Source of the DNA: Candidatus Chloroploca mongolica
GTDB taxonomy: Bacteria > Chloroflexota > Chloroflexia > Chloroflexales > Chloroflexaceae
Length of the DNA stretch: 64,000 nucleotides
Reading direction: 5' to 3'
Assembly: GCF_004762035.2 (NCBI RefSeq)
Contig: NZ_SIJK02000023.1
Location: 29,324 to 93,323 of the forward strand
Both the position numbers and the translations under genes were made by a program. Shown piece after piece: positions 31,811 through 41,782 of the stretch (its first letter is position 1; the number at the start of each line of letters is the position of its first letter). The notes below the pieces were generated by a model, which was given only the letters and a program-made list of their open reading frames with translations, was not told the origin of the DNA and made no database searches.

Positions 31811-32325
31811 ACGTCTGAGGCCCTATTTCAGCTTGCGCGGCAGACCTTCATCAAGCAACACGCGTATCATTCATCTCGAAGACAAGCGCTTCTAAGCGGG
31901 CTAAAACCATGAAGATCGCCATGTGACTATTCCATAGCATTAGTTTACCCAATATATCACGAAATGTATTGCCATGATAACGATGACTGCTGGTACAAGC
32001 AACCCGAACGTGGGCGTCAGGCGCGCCGTATGCGGCTTCGGTAGGCGCACGGCTGGCGGCACGCGGCGACGGGTTGAAAAACACACAAGGTTACGGGCCA
32101 CGCCAACAGCGTCGCCTGCGAGACAATCTAGCCCTGCCTTGCGGTTCAGCCAGCAGCTACGCATCTCATTGATTCCGCCTATCATACCTGCTATAGTATT
32201 TTCAGGAGAAGATATAGCAACCCTAACGGGTTTGTAAAAGCGGTTGGATGCTTGCGCACGGCTGTGCCGTGCGCAAGCATCCAACACCTTCACCTGTCTT
32301 TCGATGACGAAAGCGAGGTGCGCTT
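31811..32325. other. Intergenic stretch with a 20-bp palindrome and dispersed repeat
   Basis: No credible gene in 515 bases. It holds a 30-bp repeat (32211-32240) that matches 15222-15251 inverted, then a perfect hairpin: 32243-32262 with 32266-32285 (GTTGGATGCTTGCGCACGGC) around TGT. The hairpin is 41 bases before the GTG start of the HAD-HerA gene and would fold in its leader. A promoter for that gene must lie here but none is clear. Confidence 0.55.
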
Positions 32326-34098
32326 GTGCATCTGTCAATTCTGGCTTCCGATCTGGATGGCACCCTGGCTGAGCATGGTCACGTTGCCTCCGCAACCTGG
32401 CAGGCTCTGCGCAAGGCGAAGCAGGCGCAGAAGACCCTGATCCTTGTGACTGGGCGCTCGCTGGCGACGTTTGCCCCTGATGGCCCGTTTGCCGAGGTTT
32501 TTGACGCGATTGTGGCCGAAAATGGCGCGGTTATCTATTTGCCGCGCCAGGATAGTGTCATCTTGCCTTTTGGGCGTTTGCAACAGGTGTTGCTCGAACG
32601 CTTGCTCGCTTTGCCAATCCCTCTTGAACACGGCATGGCCCTGGTTGCAACGCACGTTCCTCATGATCAGCCTATTATTGACGTGCTGCGTGAATGTGGT
32701 GGCGGTGCCAACATCGAGTACAATCTCGGATCGGTTATGGTTTTGCCCCAGGGGGCGACCAAAGGAACCGGGCTGGCGTTTGTGCTACGCGAACTCGGCC
32801 TTTCGCTGCATAATGTGGTTGCATGTGGCGATGCGGAAAATGACCTGAGTCTCTTGCAGGCTAGTGAGTTGGCTGTTGCTGTTGCGAATGCAACCCCTGA
32901 ATTAAAGGCTACCGCTGATCTGGTGCTCGATCAGCCAGATGGTGCTGGGATGCGCCAGTTGCTTGGGCAGTTGATCGATGGTACGCTGCCTGCCCGCCCC
33001 ATGCGTCCAGAGCGTCAGCTTGCCCTGGGGTATCAGCTTGGTCAGCAGCCATTTCACCTGGATCCCTGGCACCTGGTCGATCGGGTTTGGTCGATTGGTG
33101 GTGCAAGTGGGAGCGGCAAATCCTGGCTTGCTGGTTTGCTTGCCGAGGAATTAATCGCTCAGGGTTATCAGGTTGTCGTCATTGATCCCGAGGGTGATTA
33201 TCGCAGCCTCGCGGCGCTACCGCATACGATGCTGGTTGGTAGTCAGAATTCGCATCAGCAACGCGTCGGCGATGCCATCACCCTCTGTGAGTATGGCAAT
33301 GCCAACCTGATCGTTGACCTCTCTTCAATGGAGCAGGAAGCTCGTAATGATTACCTTGAACGGCTGCTCCGCGAATTGCTCGATCTCCGCGTCCGTCGCA
33401 GTCGCCCACACTGGATCTTGATCGATGAAATTCAGCAGAGCTATCCGGCATGGAAGTCGCCCTATACTGGCACGGTTCAGGCGCTGATGGCAGGTGGCGG
33501 GGTGGCGATGGTAAGCTATCGGCCCAGTCTGATTGCCCGGCCACTCCTTGAGGCTGTGCAAGTCTGGGCGATTACGAATACCACGACCCCCGAAGATCTG
33601 GCGCTCTTCGATGAATTGCTTGGCACCACTCCCAATTGGGCACACACCCGTATGCAGATTCCCGCTTTGCCGCGGGGCCATGCGTATCTGGCCGATCTGG
33701 GGCCGACGCCAATGCACGGTGCTGCCTCTGAGCATAATATCATCTTTCGCACCGGTCTCCGCCGCATGCCTCACATTCGACACCTGCATAAGTATGTCAC
33801 CGTCCCCTTGCCACGCAATAAATGGTTTGTCTTTCGTGACCATACGGGCGCCATGCACGGAACCGCCGCTAATCTCGCCGAGTTCCGCATCCTTATCGGG
33901 CGTGTGCCAATTGCAACCCTGGAATATCATCTCTACCGCAACGATTTTGCTTACTGGCTCACCGATAGCTTGCACGATGCCGAGCTCAGTCGGCAGATGC
34001 GCAAAATTGTTCACCGTAAGGTCAAAGGTTCGGGCCTCCGTGATGAGCTTGAAGCGATCATCGCTGCCCGCTATGATGAATTAGCCACAATGCTGTAG
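32326..34098 (+). CDS. HAD phosphatase fused to HerA-like ATPase
   Basis: The GTG start at 32326 has GAGGTG upstream. Residues 1-215 are a Cof-type HAD phosphatase with SDLDGTLAEHG, VTGRSLATF and GDAENDLSLL. After a linker, residues about 235-500 are a HerA/DUF87 P-loop ATPase (GGASGSGKSWLAGLLAEEL, DPEGDYRSLA, WILIDEIQQSYP, MVSYRPSLIARP). The last 80 residues form a separate module (HGTAANLAEFRILIGRVP, SLHDAELSRQMRKI), a small domain also seen at the ends of other thermophile or Chloroflexota ATPases and phosphatases. HAD domains hydrolyse phosphate esters; HerA-like ATPases move polymers such as DNA. Their fusion suggests coupling of a sugar- or nucleotide-phosphate signal to an ATPase; the substrate is unknown. 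Confidence 0.8.
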   Translation: MHLSILASDLDGTLAEHGHVASATWQALRKAKQAQKTLILVTGRSLATFAPDGPFAEVFDAIVAENGAVIYLPRQDSVILPFGRLQQVLLERLLALPIPLEHGMALVATHVPHDQPIIDVLRECGGGANIEYNLGSVMVLPQGATKGTGLAFVLRELGLSLHNVVACGDAENDLSLLQASELAVAVANATPELKATADLVLDQPDGAGMRQLLGQLIDGTLPARPMRPERQLALGYQLGQQPFHLDPWHLVDRVWSIGGASGSGKSWLAGLLAEELIAQGYQVVVIDPEGDYRSLAALPHTMLVGSQNSHQQRVGDAITLCEYGNANLIVDLSSMEQEARNDYLERLLRELLDLRVRRSRPHWILIDEIQQSYPAWKSPYTGTVQALMAGGGVAMVSYRPSLIARPLLEAVQVWAITNTTTPEDLALFDELLGTTPNWAHTRMQIPALPRGHAYLADLGPTPMHGAASEHNIIFRTGLRRMPHIRHLHKYVTVPLPRNKWFVFRDHTGAMHGTAANLAEFRILIGRVPIATLEYHLYRNDFAYWLTDSLHDAELSRQMRKIVHRKVKGSGLRDELEAIIAARYDELATML

Positions 34099-34145
34099 TG
34101 GCCTAAGCCCGAGGCTCCAACCAGGTTCGTACCCTGACAAGATAC

Positions 34146-34181
34146 AAAAGCGGAGTAGCGCATCAGCGCTACTCCGCTTTT
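34146..34181. terminator. Bidirectional intrinsic terminator
   Basis: Perfect 16-bp stem AAAAGCGGAGTAGCGC (34146-34161) with its complement (34166-34181) and a 4-base loop, flanked by A and T runs on both sides, between the convergent HAD-HerA and propionyl-CoA synthase genes. Confidence 0.85.
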
Positions 34182-34202
34182 ATATCTTCCGTTTCTCCAG
34201 GC

Positions 34203-37200
34203 TTACGAGCGCATGCTCTCAGCCCAGGCTTCGTACAGCTCGTCCTTGTTCTTCAGGCCGATGCGCGGCAGGGCGTGGTTGACCACGTAGGTCGACCCGA
34301 CGTGGCGGTTCTCCCACATCGCCTGGTGCGCCTCCTTTAGTTCCGGCCAATCCACCACCAGCGGTTCGGTGATCGAGAGCAGACCGGCGCTGATCTCGTC
34401 GCTGAGCCGCAGGATCTCGTAGGCATTCGAGAGGTGCGTGCCCCAGAGGTTGACGGTTGGCATGTAGACCCGGCGCTGACGCATCCAGATCTGCGGGGCA
34501 AAGAAGGAGTAGCGCCGCCCGCCCATCTCTTCAAAGTAGACGATCCGTCCGATGAACGGTTTGACCAGCATGGCACTGACGTTCAGCGTATCGTGACCCG
34601 CCCGCTCGATGATCATGTCGGGATAGCCACGTGGGTTATCTGCACTCGTCAGGAAGCCACCAATGGCACTACCCAGCGGCTTGAAGGTCAGGTCATTGAA
34701 GCGCCGGATCGCTTCCTTCAGGCCATCCGGATCCGTCTTGGAGTCGGGCAGGTCGGGCATCGTGTCGGGCCAGTCAAAGTCCTCACCATAGCGGCGATGC
34801 AACTCTTCGATACTAACCACGCCACGCAACGCTGCACCAAAGCCGAGACTGAAGACAAACTCGCGCTGGGCATCGGTATAGGTCACAACCACAATGCGTG
34901 CCCCGAGCGCACGAGCTGCCTCGATTGCCTCAAGACCCGGCTCGTCAACGAGTGATTTGCCGTCGACACCGTAGTAGATCATCACCGCTTGACCGCCGCG
35001 CAGACCCGCCCGGCGCATCATCTCCTCGGGGCTCGAATGGCCCGGTTTGCCAAGGAAGGTGAAGTGGTAGCCCGAGCTGGCCCCGTAGAAGGTCAGCACC
35101 GGAATATGCCCATCACGCGGCTCACCGAGCAACTGGAAGCTGCGGCCAAACGCCTGCTCACCAGCGTGCGAGATGGCATAGTCGGCCAGATGATGGTTGT
35201 TCTGCTGGCGATAGAGATCGAGCAACGGCTCGCCAGCCTTCTCCCACGCCGCCCACTGGGAAGGATCGGACGGGATGCGCGTGAAGATATTGGCAATCGA
35301 CGGATGCTTGCGGTTGATCGTACCTTTGCCGCCTGCCTCCATCAACGTCCTGGCGCGTTCTTCGCTCGAGACCATACCAATTACCCGCAGGCCGTTGCGC
35401 GCTGCCGAGCGGGCTGCGTCAAGACCAGTACCGGTGGCGGCACCCTCGATGAAGACACTCTTGCCGGCCTTGATCTGCAGTGTCGTAAAGAGCGCACGGT
35501 AGGCCGTACCCAGATTGAGCATAAAGCTCCCTGCCGCCTCAAGCGACATATCCGGGGCCAGCGGCAGACACTGCGGTGCCTGGGCCAACATAAACTGCTG
35601 ATGCGATCCATCAGGCGTATTGTAGCCCTGGATAACAAAATCAGCCGCCATCGGGTCGAGGCCCATCATCGGCGAGAGCACATTGCTCTGGCCGGAGTAG
35701 ACGGCGACCAGATCTCCGACTTTGAGGCGTCCCTCGCGGCGCAGTTCTTCGCCAAGGGTCGCCACGATGGCAACACCGCCCGAACCGGTAATGTGCCAGT
35801 CGCGGTCGTGCTCATCAAAGAGCGAGACGGGAATACCCGTAATTGCCCAGATGTCATTGAAGTTGACTTCGCTCGCCAGGATATAGAGCAACGCCTGATT
35901 TGGGCGCGGCTTCTCGACTGGAATGATCACCTCGCGCTCGGCATCAATCGGGTCACCGACCAGATCTTCGCCGCTTTCGGGGTCACGGATGACACCCTGC
36001 GCATATTGCCACGTGGGCAGTGGCGTCACCCCTGGGAAGAACGGCGAGCCAATCGGCAGCAATTGCTCGGTCTCCAGGTAGAGTTTCTCTTGCTCGGGGG
36101 TGACCAGGGTGCGGCGGGTGGGCAGCGGTGCGCTGCGCTTATCCATAAAGTCCTGGATACCCTTCTTTCCGCCTTCAGGATCAACCACCGCCTCGGCAAA
36201 GAGTTTTGCCTCGTGGGCCAGGCCATGCTCGAAGCCCTTTTCGAAGCCAACGGTGATGGCCTCGAGTGCCCGCTGCACTGCCTTGGCACGACCGGCACCT
36301 TCTGACTGCTTCAGAATGCGCTGTACTCGGGGGTTCTGGATGATCGCGTTCAGTTCATCCTGCACGAAGTGGGACTGCGGCTGTTCCCAGTTGACCAGAG
36401 CCGCCTTGCGGCGCTCGAAGGCAGCTTTCAGCACGCCCGTGCCCGTGGCATACTCACGTACCAGGGCACCAGCGAAATTGACTGCATCCTCGGTTTGGGT
36501 TGCCAGGTGATCGATCAAGCCAATTTCAAGCGCCTCTTCCGAGGTAATGCTGCGCCCACCAAGGATCATCTCGAGCGCACGCAGGGTTCCGGTGCCATTC
36601 GAGCGCTTGTAGAGCAAGCGGGGAAGGCGCTGCGTACCACCGTAGCCGGGCAACATGCGCAGGTTAATCTCGGGTTGACCAAACTCGGCGTGCTCATCGG
36701 CAACGCGATAGTGACACGCGAGCGCAAATTCGAGACCACCACCAAGCGCGACACCATTGATGGCTGCGATACACGGCTTCTCCATCCGCTCGATCTTGCG
36801 GAAGGCGAGGTGGGCGTTATTCGGTAGCGCAATGGCATCCTCGAAGGTGTGCATATCTTCGAGTAACTGACGGATATCCGCACCAGCCACAAAGCTCTTG
36901 GTGCCTTGACCAGTGAAGATCACGGCGGCAACATCCTCGCGGCGAGCCAGGTGGTCAACAATCGTATTCAACTCGTCAAGCGCACGCTCGTTCAGCGCAT
37001 TGACCGGCGGGTTGGTGATCGTCACAATCGCCAGGCGTCGCAGGGCCGTGCTCTTCTGCGCGACCCCACTGCCCTTGAGGGCGTGGTACTCGATGCGGAA
37101 GTAGCGATAGCGCTCGAAAATCTGCTGCTCATCGGCAAGTTGCTGTTTGCGCTTCCAGGCATCGATCTTCTCGGTCAGTTCGTCGAGTATCTCAGGATTC

Positions 37201-39683
37201 CGCAACGTACTCGTATCGCCAAGCGATTCATCGAGCATCAGATTGCGCAAGAAACGACGCACATACTTGCCGCTCCGCGTCTCGGGGAAGGCCGTGACTT
37301 CGATATAATCCTCGGGTACGGCTACGATACCCTTTTCGTTGCGTACCAAGTCATCGAGGCGGCGGCGATCATTGCTGGTGAGGCGGTGGCCGGGTGCCGT
37401 CAACACAAAGGCGAGCGGGGTCAGACCCTTTTCGCGGTGGGGTGCGCCGACCACAATACAGTTGCCAACCGGCGAATCGGGGGTCGTCTGCTTATCACGC
37501 AGGATCGCGCCCTCGATCTCTTCGGTCCCCATCCGGTGCCCCGACACATTGATCACATCGTCCGAGCGGCCATGTAGGGTAAAGCTACTATCGGCATACT
37601 TCATCGCGAAGTCGCCCTGGACATAGGCCCACTGACCATCAGGCCCGCGGCGCCAGTAGGTCTTGGCATAGCGGTCGCCATCGCCAATCCATGCGGTCAG
37701 CGGCTGTTCGCCCGTGACTACTTTCTCGAAGCCAGCCACATCACCCCAGATCGTCCGCGTGAGATAAGGATAGGGCATGGTAATAACAATCTCACCCTTT
37801 TCCTCGGTCTCGGCCTGGCGGTACGTTGCCGTAGTGCCATCGGCCTGCAACTCACTGAGCCAGACATCACCAAGCACCCAGGGCAGCGGGTAGGTGTGCG
37901 CATCGGGGCGCAGCGGATAATCCTCGTTGCCATAGAAGTGAGTCCAGACAATGCCACCATGCTCAGTTGCCCAGTACGAATTGATATACTGAGGCGACAT
38001 AATTTCCATACCAAACTGCTGCACCGCTGGTGAAACAGGCTCGGCACAGAAGGTACAGACACGCAGGGTGCTCATATCGTACTGCTGTACGTCGGCGACA
38101 TTCTGCTGGTTGGTCATCACGCTCTTGAGGAAGGTCACACCAGCCTTGAAGATCTGCACCTTGTGGCGCTCGATGATGCTCGAATAACGGCCAGCACTGG
38201 GGAAGACCGGGGAGCCTTCGACGAGCACGCCGATACAGCGCGAGCTCAGCGTCGCACTGATCATATAGCTCTGACCGGTAATCCAGCCTGGATCAGCGAT
38301 CACAAAGATCACATCACCTGGCTCGGCGTCAAAGCTCACCTTCATCGTATGCGCGAGGCCAGCGACATAGCCACCGTGGACATGCACTACACCCTTGGGT
38401 TTGCCCGTCGAGCCGGAGGTATAGATGATAAACATCGGATACTCGGCATCAACCGGGGTACAGGGCACAGCGGCATAGAGTGCCTGCACGAATTGTTCGG
38501 TCGGCAGATCGAGCAACTCTTTCTCGCTCTTGACGGTCACACCGGCAGCGGCGGCGAGTTCAAACAACTTTGCCGTTGCCTTCTCCATCAAATCGTGGCT
38601 CCATACATCACGTTCGGGGCGCCAGAGGATATCCTGGCCCGTATGGCGCACCACAACGACGGCCTTGACACGAGCCGGCGAAGCCACCAGCGCCATCGCG
38701 ACGGCGGTACGGATCTGCGACTGCTCGGCGACATCGAGATCGCTCATATCGTGCAGCGCCTTACCGACGCCACGCATCACATCCGAGCGCTCGACCGTAA
38801 TATCCTCGGCAATCGTCTCCTTGACCACTCCGAGCATCATCTCGGCCTGCGGGGCTGCAAGGCCAAGCCCCTTCAAGGTCTGCTCAACAATAGAAATTGC
38901 CATCTCGACCGGGATAAACTTATCGAGCGCCTGGTCGGTGTAGACCTCTTTATAGGGCACGATCTGCGCATTGCGGTAGGCACCATCTGAGGTGATGACC
39001 ACCTCGGCACCCGCATTATGGATGCGATCCGAGAGGGTCTTATCAGAAAAACCACCGAAAACGGGCGTATAGACAATGCCTAGGCGCTTGGCGGCCTCGG
39101 TGTAGTAGATCTGGTCAAGAATATTGGGCATATTGAGGGCAATGCGATCGCCCTGCTTCAACCCCAACCCCTGAAGCACCAGGGCTGCCTTGACGACTTC
39201 AAGCATCATCTGCTTGCGGGTAATGCTGGTATGCACCACCGGGCCGCCGCGCCCACCATTGAGTGAGCTATCCCAGCGATCGCCCTCGAAATAGTAGGCG
39301 ATTTCATCCCCAAAACCGTTGAGGACATGGCGGTCAACCTCATTGAAACAGGCGTTGGTCAGACCACCTTCGAACCAGCGGTAGTGTGGGGGATTATCAT
39401 CATTAAAGGTACGCGCCCAGGGCTGATGATCAGCCCCATAGGGCACCTCAACAACTGCGCCGTTACGTGCATCGAGGCCTATCCAGCGGGCTGCGGCCTC
39501 GTCCCAGGTGATCCAGGCGTTCAGTTCAGCATCGTACCAGTGAATAGCACTGCGGGCGATAGCAGCATGAAAGACACCGGGATCATCGAGAACGGCATTA
39601 CGTTGAGCCTCCCAGTCAACACGGCTAAGGATCGGATTGCTGCGCGGAGCGCGCGGTGGGGCGAGGGACGGAGCCTCGAACAT
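34203..39683 (-). CDS. pcs: Trifunctional propionyl-CoA synthase
   Basis: The 1826-residue fusion converts 3-hydroxypropionate, ATP, CoA and NADPH to propionyl-CoA, a core step of the 3-hydroxypropionate bi-cycle. Domain 1 (to about residue 870) is an acyl-CoA synthetase with IIYTSGSTGKPKGVVHVHGGY near residue 423 and the catalytic SGKYVRR motif near 810. Domain 2 (about 880-1250) is an enoyl-CoA hydratase with the oxyanion segments SFVAGADIRQL (about 931) and GVALGGGLEFALAC (about 983). Domain 3 (about 1250-1826) is a medium-chain reductase with the nucleotide-binding GAATGTGLDAARSA near 1414, like acrylyl-CoA reductases. Length matches the Chloroflexus enzyme. GGAGGATAAGTA precedes the ATG. 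Active-site order along one chain channels acryloyl-CoA. Gene neighbours are unrelated, so it is not clustered with other bi-cycle genes here. Confidence 0.97.
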   Translation of the reverse strand: MFEAPSLAPPRAPRSNPILSRVDWEAQRNAVLDDPGVFHAAIARSAIHWYDAELNAWITWDEAAARWIGLDARNGAVVEVPYGADHQPWARTFNDDNPPHYRWFEGGLTNACFNEVDRHVLNGFGDEIAYYFEGDRWDSSLNGGRGGPVVHTSITRKQMMLEVVKAALVLQGLGLKQGDRIALNMPNILDQIYYTEAAKRLGIVYTPVFGGFSDKTLSDRIHNAGAEVVITSDGAYRNAQIVPYKEVYTDQALDKFIPVEMAISIVEQTLKGLGLAAPQAEMMLGVVKETIAEDITVERSDVMRGVGKALHDMSDLDVAEQSQIRTAVAMALVASPARVKAVVVVRHTGQDILWRPERDVWSHDLMEKATAKLFELAAAAGVTVKSEKELLDLPTEQFVQALYAAVPCTPVDAEYPMFIIYTSGSTGKPKGVVHVHGGYVAGLAHTMKVSFDAEPGDVIFVIADPGWITGQSYMISATLSSRCIGVLVEGSPVFPSAGRYSSIIERHKVQIFKAGVTFLKSVMTNQQNVADVQQYDMSTLRVCTFCAEPVSPAVQQFGMEIMSPQYINSYWATEHGGIVWTHFYGNEDYPLRPDAHTYPLPWVLGDVWLSELQADGTTATYRQAETEEKGEIVITMPYPYLTRTIWGDVAGFEKVVTGEQPLTAWIGDGDRYAKTYWRRGPDGQWAYVQGDFAMKYADSSFTLHGRSDDVINVSGHRMGTEEIEGAILRDKQTTPDSPVGNCIVVGAPHREKGLTPLAFVLTAPGHRLTSNDRRRLDDLVRNEKGIVAVPEDYIEVTAFPETRSGKYVRRFLRNLMLDESLGDTSTLRNPEILDELTEKIDAWKRKQQLADEQQIFERYRYFRIEYHALKGSGVAQKSTALRRLAIVTITNPPVNALNERALDELNTIVDHLARREDVAAVIFTGQGTKSFVAGADIRQLLEDMHTFEDAIALPNNAHLAFRKIERMEKPCIAAINGVALGGGLEFALACHYRVADEHAEFGQPEINLRMLPGYGGTQRLPRLLYKRSNGTGTLRALEMILGGRSITSEEALEIGLIDHLATQTEDAVNFAGALVREYATGTGVLKAAFERRKAALVNWEQPQSHFVQDELNAIIQNPRVQRILKQSEGAGRAKAVQRALEAITVGFEKGFEHGLAHEAKLFAEAVVDPEGGKKGIQDFMDKRSAPLPTRRTLVTPEQEKLYLETEQLLPIGSPFFPGVTPLPTWQYAQGVIRDPESGEDLVGDPIDAEREVIIPVEKPRPNQALLYILASEVNFNDIWAITGIPVSLFDEHDRDWHITGSGGVAIVATLGEELRREGRLKVGDLVAVYSGQSNVLSPMMGLDPMAADFVIQGYNTPDGSHQQFMLAQAPQCLPLAPDMSLEAAGSFMLNLGTAYRALFTTLQIKAGKSVFIEGAATGTGLDAARSAARNGLRVIGMVSSEERARTLMEAGGKGTINRKHPSIANIFTRIPSDPSQWAAWEKAGEPLLDLYRQQNNHHLADYAISHAGEQAFGRSFQLLGEPRDGHIPVLTFYGASSGYHFTFLGKPGHSSPEEMMRRAGLRGGQAVMIYYGVDGKSLVDEPGLEAIEAARALGARIVVVTYTDAQREFVFSLGFGAALRGVVSIEELHRRYGEDFDWPDTMPDLPDSKTDPDGLKEAIRRFNDLTFKPLGSAIGGFLTSADNPRGYPDMIIERAGHDTLNVSAMLVKPFIGRIVYFEEMGGRRYSFFAPQIWMRQRRVYMPTVNLWGTHLSNAYEILRLSDEISAGLLSITEPLVVDWPELKEAHQAMWENRHVGSTYVVNHALPRIGLKNKDELYEAWAESMRS

Positions 39684-39879
39684 TACTTATCCTCCGGGGA
39701 TATGCAAGGCACGTGTAACAGATTGTGATATGACGTACAAAGGGACTATACACTAGGGTACCGAGGATGCCCACTTTCGTCAAGGGTGAGTCGGGCGGTA
39801 TCCTACCTACCCGATCTAATAGGGGGTGAAGGCCGCTGGCCCCATACGCATGAACGTTAGGGCGGTTGCTCTAAAAAAC

Positions 39880-39916
39880 CTTGCGTATGCTGGCGAAAAC
39901 AGCCAGCATACGCAAG
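39880..39916 (-). terminator. Intrinsic terminator of the LysE-type gene
   Basis: A 15-bp stem (CTTGCGTATGCTGGC, 39880-39894 with 39902-39916) and 7-base loop is followed on the minus strand by GGTTTTTTAG, a clear T-tract. It lies about 50 bases past the exporter stop. Confidence 0.85.
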
Positions 39917-39967
39917 ATTCTTGGGGCCGCAGGACCCAACACCCCGGCGGGTTACAGGGCTAGCGCC

Positions 39968-40588
39968 CTACAATATCACACTCTGCATCACCAGCATGCC
40001 TGCCAGGGCAAAAAACATGATACTCGACACACTCGTAAACACTGCTTGCCCGCGAGGACCAATGACATTGCCCGACCGTGAAATAGCCAGCGCAATGAGC
40101 GCCTCGAGCCCTGAAGCAACCACAAACCAGATCACCGTAAAGAGGATCAACCCCATCGCTCCACCGAGTTCGTATGTGCGGAGCATGGTCGGCGTTCCTG
40201 TCGCCAGCCAGAAGGTCCAGGTTAACGGGTTGGCTAGGTTGCCCACAACCCCCTTCCAGAACGACCAACTGAGCGGTGTCGCCGCTGCCATTTCAGCATG
40301 CCAGAGCCGCCGCGCATCGCGGAGCGCTTCGATGGCAAAATAGGAGAGGCACAGGGCACCAAAGAGTCCAACCCACAGGGAGGCAGCGGCTACCTGAGCA
40401 ATGATCCAGCTAAAGGCAAGGGCGGGTAACAACAGAACCAGGTCAGCCGTGGCCGAACCGAGAATAACGCGGAAGCTCGCCTGAAACCCCCGTGTTGCCG
40501 CTTCCTGGACAATCGTGACAAAGATTGGCCCTACCGACAGTGCTGCCCCGACCCCTAATAAAACGCCTAGCCAGATGATTTCGCCCAC
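39968..40588 (-). CDS. LysE/RhtB family amino-acid exporter
   Basis: The 206-residue membrane protein has six hydrophobic helices and the LysE opening: WLGVLLGVGAALSVGPIFVTIVQEAATRGF, where S/P-G-P near residue 20 is the family signature; NLANPLTWTFWLATG is the conserved mid-protein NPKA-like site. These exporters remove lysine, arginine, threonine, homoserine or related compounds; the substrate is not predictable. The start is GTG 40588 with AGGCAGGA upstream. Single gene with its own terminator, between pcs and the iron operon. Confidence 0.85.
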   Translation of the reverse strand: MGEIIWLGVLLGVGAALSVGPIFVTIVQEAATRGFQASFRVILGSATADLVLLLPALAFSWIIAQVAAASLWVGLFGALCLSYFAIEALRDARRLWHAEMAAATPLSWSFWKGVVGNLANPLTWTFWLATGTPTMLRTYELGGAMGLILFTVIWFVVASGLEALIALAISRSGNVIGPRGQAVFTSVSSIMFFALAGMLVMQSVIL

Positions 40589-40720
40589 AACATCCTGCCT
40601 TTAGCGCAATCCTTCTGCGCACAACAAAGCGCGGCCCACGGTGGCCACGCTGCACACCGCGAGTCTACCCCTCGTTGCGGGCATGATGCTATGGATACTG
40701 TGTCTAGTATTTATGGTGTG

Positions 40721-41782
40721 TTATTTGGGCAGATTGACCATACTCTGCGGTATGGGGTGAAACCAGGCCAGGGGATGTCCGGGGGCAAGGGTGACTTGCA
40801 CTCTGGTGTCGGGGGCAAATTCGTGGACATGGTTGCAGACGCAACGCAGCGTGCGTTGCGAGGCAAGGGCGACATCGTACAGAAAGTCGCCCCCCCGAAA
40901 GGTACAGCAAAGAATCCGTGCGTTACCCTGAGGGTCAGCGCTTAGCTCGAGGTCGTCGGGGCGTACCAGCATGTCAACCGAGGTTCCCACTGGTGCGTCA
41001 ATCGCCTGGATCACGGTGCCGAGTTCGGTTGCAAGCCCCGCTGGGGTGACTGTGGCAGGAATGAAGGCTGCAATGCCAATGAATTCGGCAATGAACCGCG
41101 TCGCTGGCGCAAGAAAGAGTTCCTGCGGCCTGGCGAGTTGTTCGAGTCGGCCTGCGTGCATGACCGCAATGCGATCGCCCATAAAGAGGGCCTCTTCCTG
41201 GTCGTGCGTGACAAAGAGTGCCGTGGTGCCCAGTTGCTTGAGGATCGTCCGTACTTGCGCCCGCAAGGTCGTACGCAAATCAGCGTCCAGGTTGCTAAAT
41301 GGTTCGTCAAGGAGCAAGACGGCTGGATTCGGGGCCAGCGCCCGTGCCAGCGCTACCCGTTGTTGTTGCCCCCCCGAAAGCTGGTGGGGCATCCGTCGTT
41401 CGTAGCCATCGAGCTCGACCAGCTTGAGCATGGCCTGCACCTGGGCCTGACGTTCACGCGCCTTGCCACGCAGCCCGAAGCCGACGTTTTGCCCGACATT
41501 CAGATGTGGAAAGAGCGCATGCTGCTGAAAGACCATGCCGACGTGACGCTCTTCAGGTGGCACATGAAGACCCGGTCTGGCGACAAGGCGCTGATCCAGC
41601 GCAATGGTGCCTTGATCGGGTGCCTCAAAACCTGCCAGCATGCGCAACACGGTTGTCTTGCCACAGCCACTTGGCCCCAGCAACGCCAGGATCTCGCCAG
41701 GCTGGATCGTCATGCTTACCTGTTCAACGGCATAGGTCGGGCCGAATGCTTTGCTCAATCCTTCGCACGAAACCTGACTCAT
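40721..41782 (-). CDS. fbpC: Fe(3+)-type ABC transporter ATP-binding protein
   Basis: The 353-residue ATPase has Walker A GPSGCGKTT, the Q-loop VFQQHALFPH, the signature LSGGQQQRV, Walker B LLLDEPFSNLD and the switch His in VTHDQEEA, with a C-terminal TOBE-like domain (residues about 245-345) as in FbpC/PotA-type importers. It drives uptake through the permease encoded just upstream, whose stop overlaps this start as ATGA. The operon order is binding protein, permease, ATPase, the usual iron(III) or thiamine/ion importer layout. Substrate is inferred from the binding protein and permease type. Confidence 0.93.
   Translation of the reverse strand: MSQVSCEGLSKAFGPTYAVEQVSMTIQPGEILALLGPSGCGKTTVLRMLAGFEAPDQGTIALDQRLVARPGLHVPPEERHVGMVFQQHALFPHLNVGQNVGFGLRGKARERQAQVQAMLKLVELDGYERRMPHQLSGGQQQRVALARALAPNPAVLLLDEPFSNLDADLRTTLRAQVRTILKQLGTTALFVTHDQEEALFMGDRIAVMHAGRLEQLARPQELFLAPATRFIAEFIGIAAFIPATVTPAGLATELGTVIQAIDAPVGTSVDMLVRPDDLELSADPQGNARILCCTFRGGDFLYDVALASQRTLRCVCNHVHEFAPDTRVQVTLAPGHPLAWFHPIPQSMVNLPK

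Noticed and set aside
31940..32395. 151-codon minus-strand frame before the HAD-HerA gene
   Set aside because: It spans a palindrome and a dispersed repeat and overlaps the GTG start of a solid gene. No domain or ribosome site.
34989..36305. 438-codon plus-strand frame inside the propionyl-CoA synthase gene
   Set aside because: It lies antisense to the well-conserved reductase and hydratase domains, shows no motif, and has no promoter or ribosome site.
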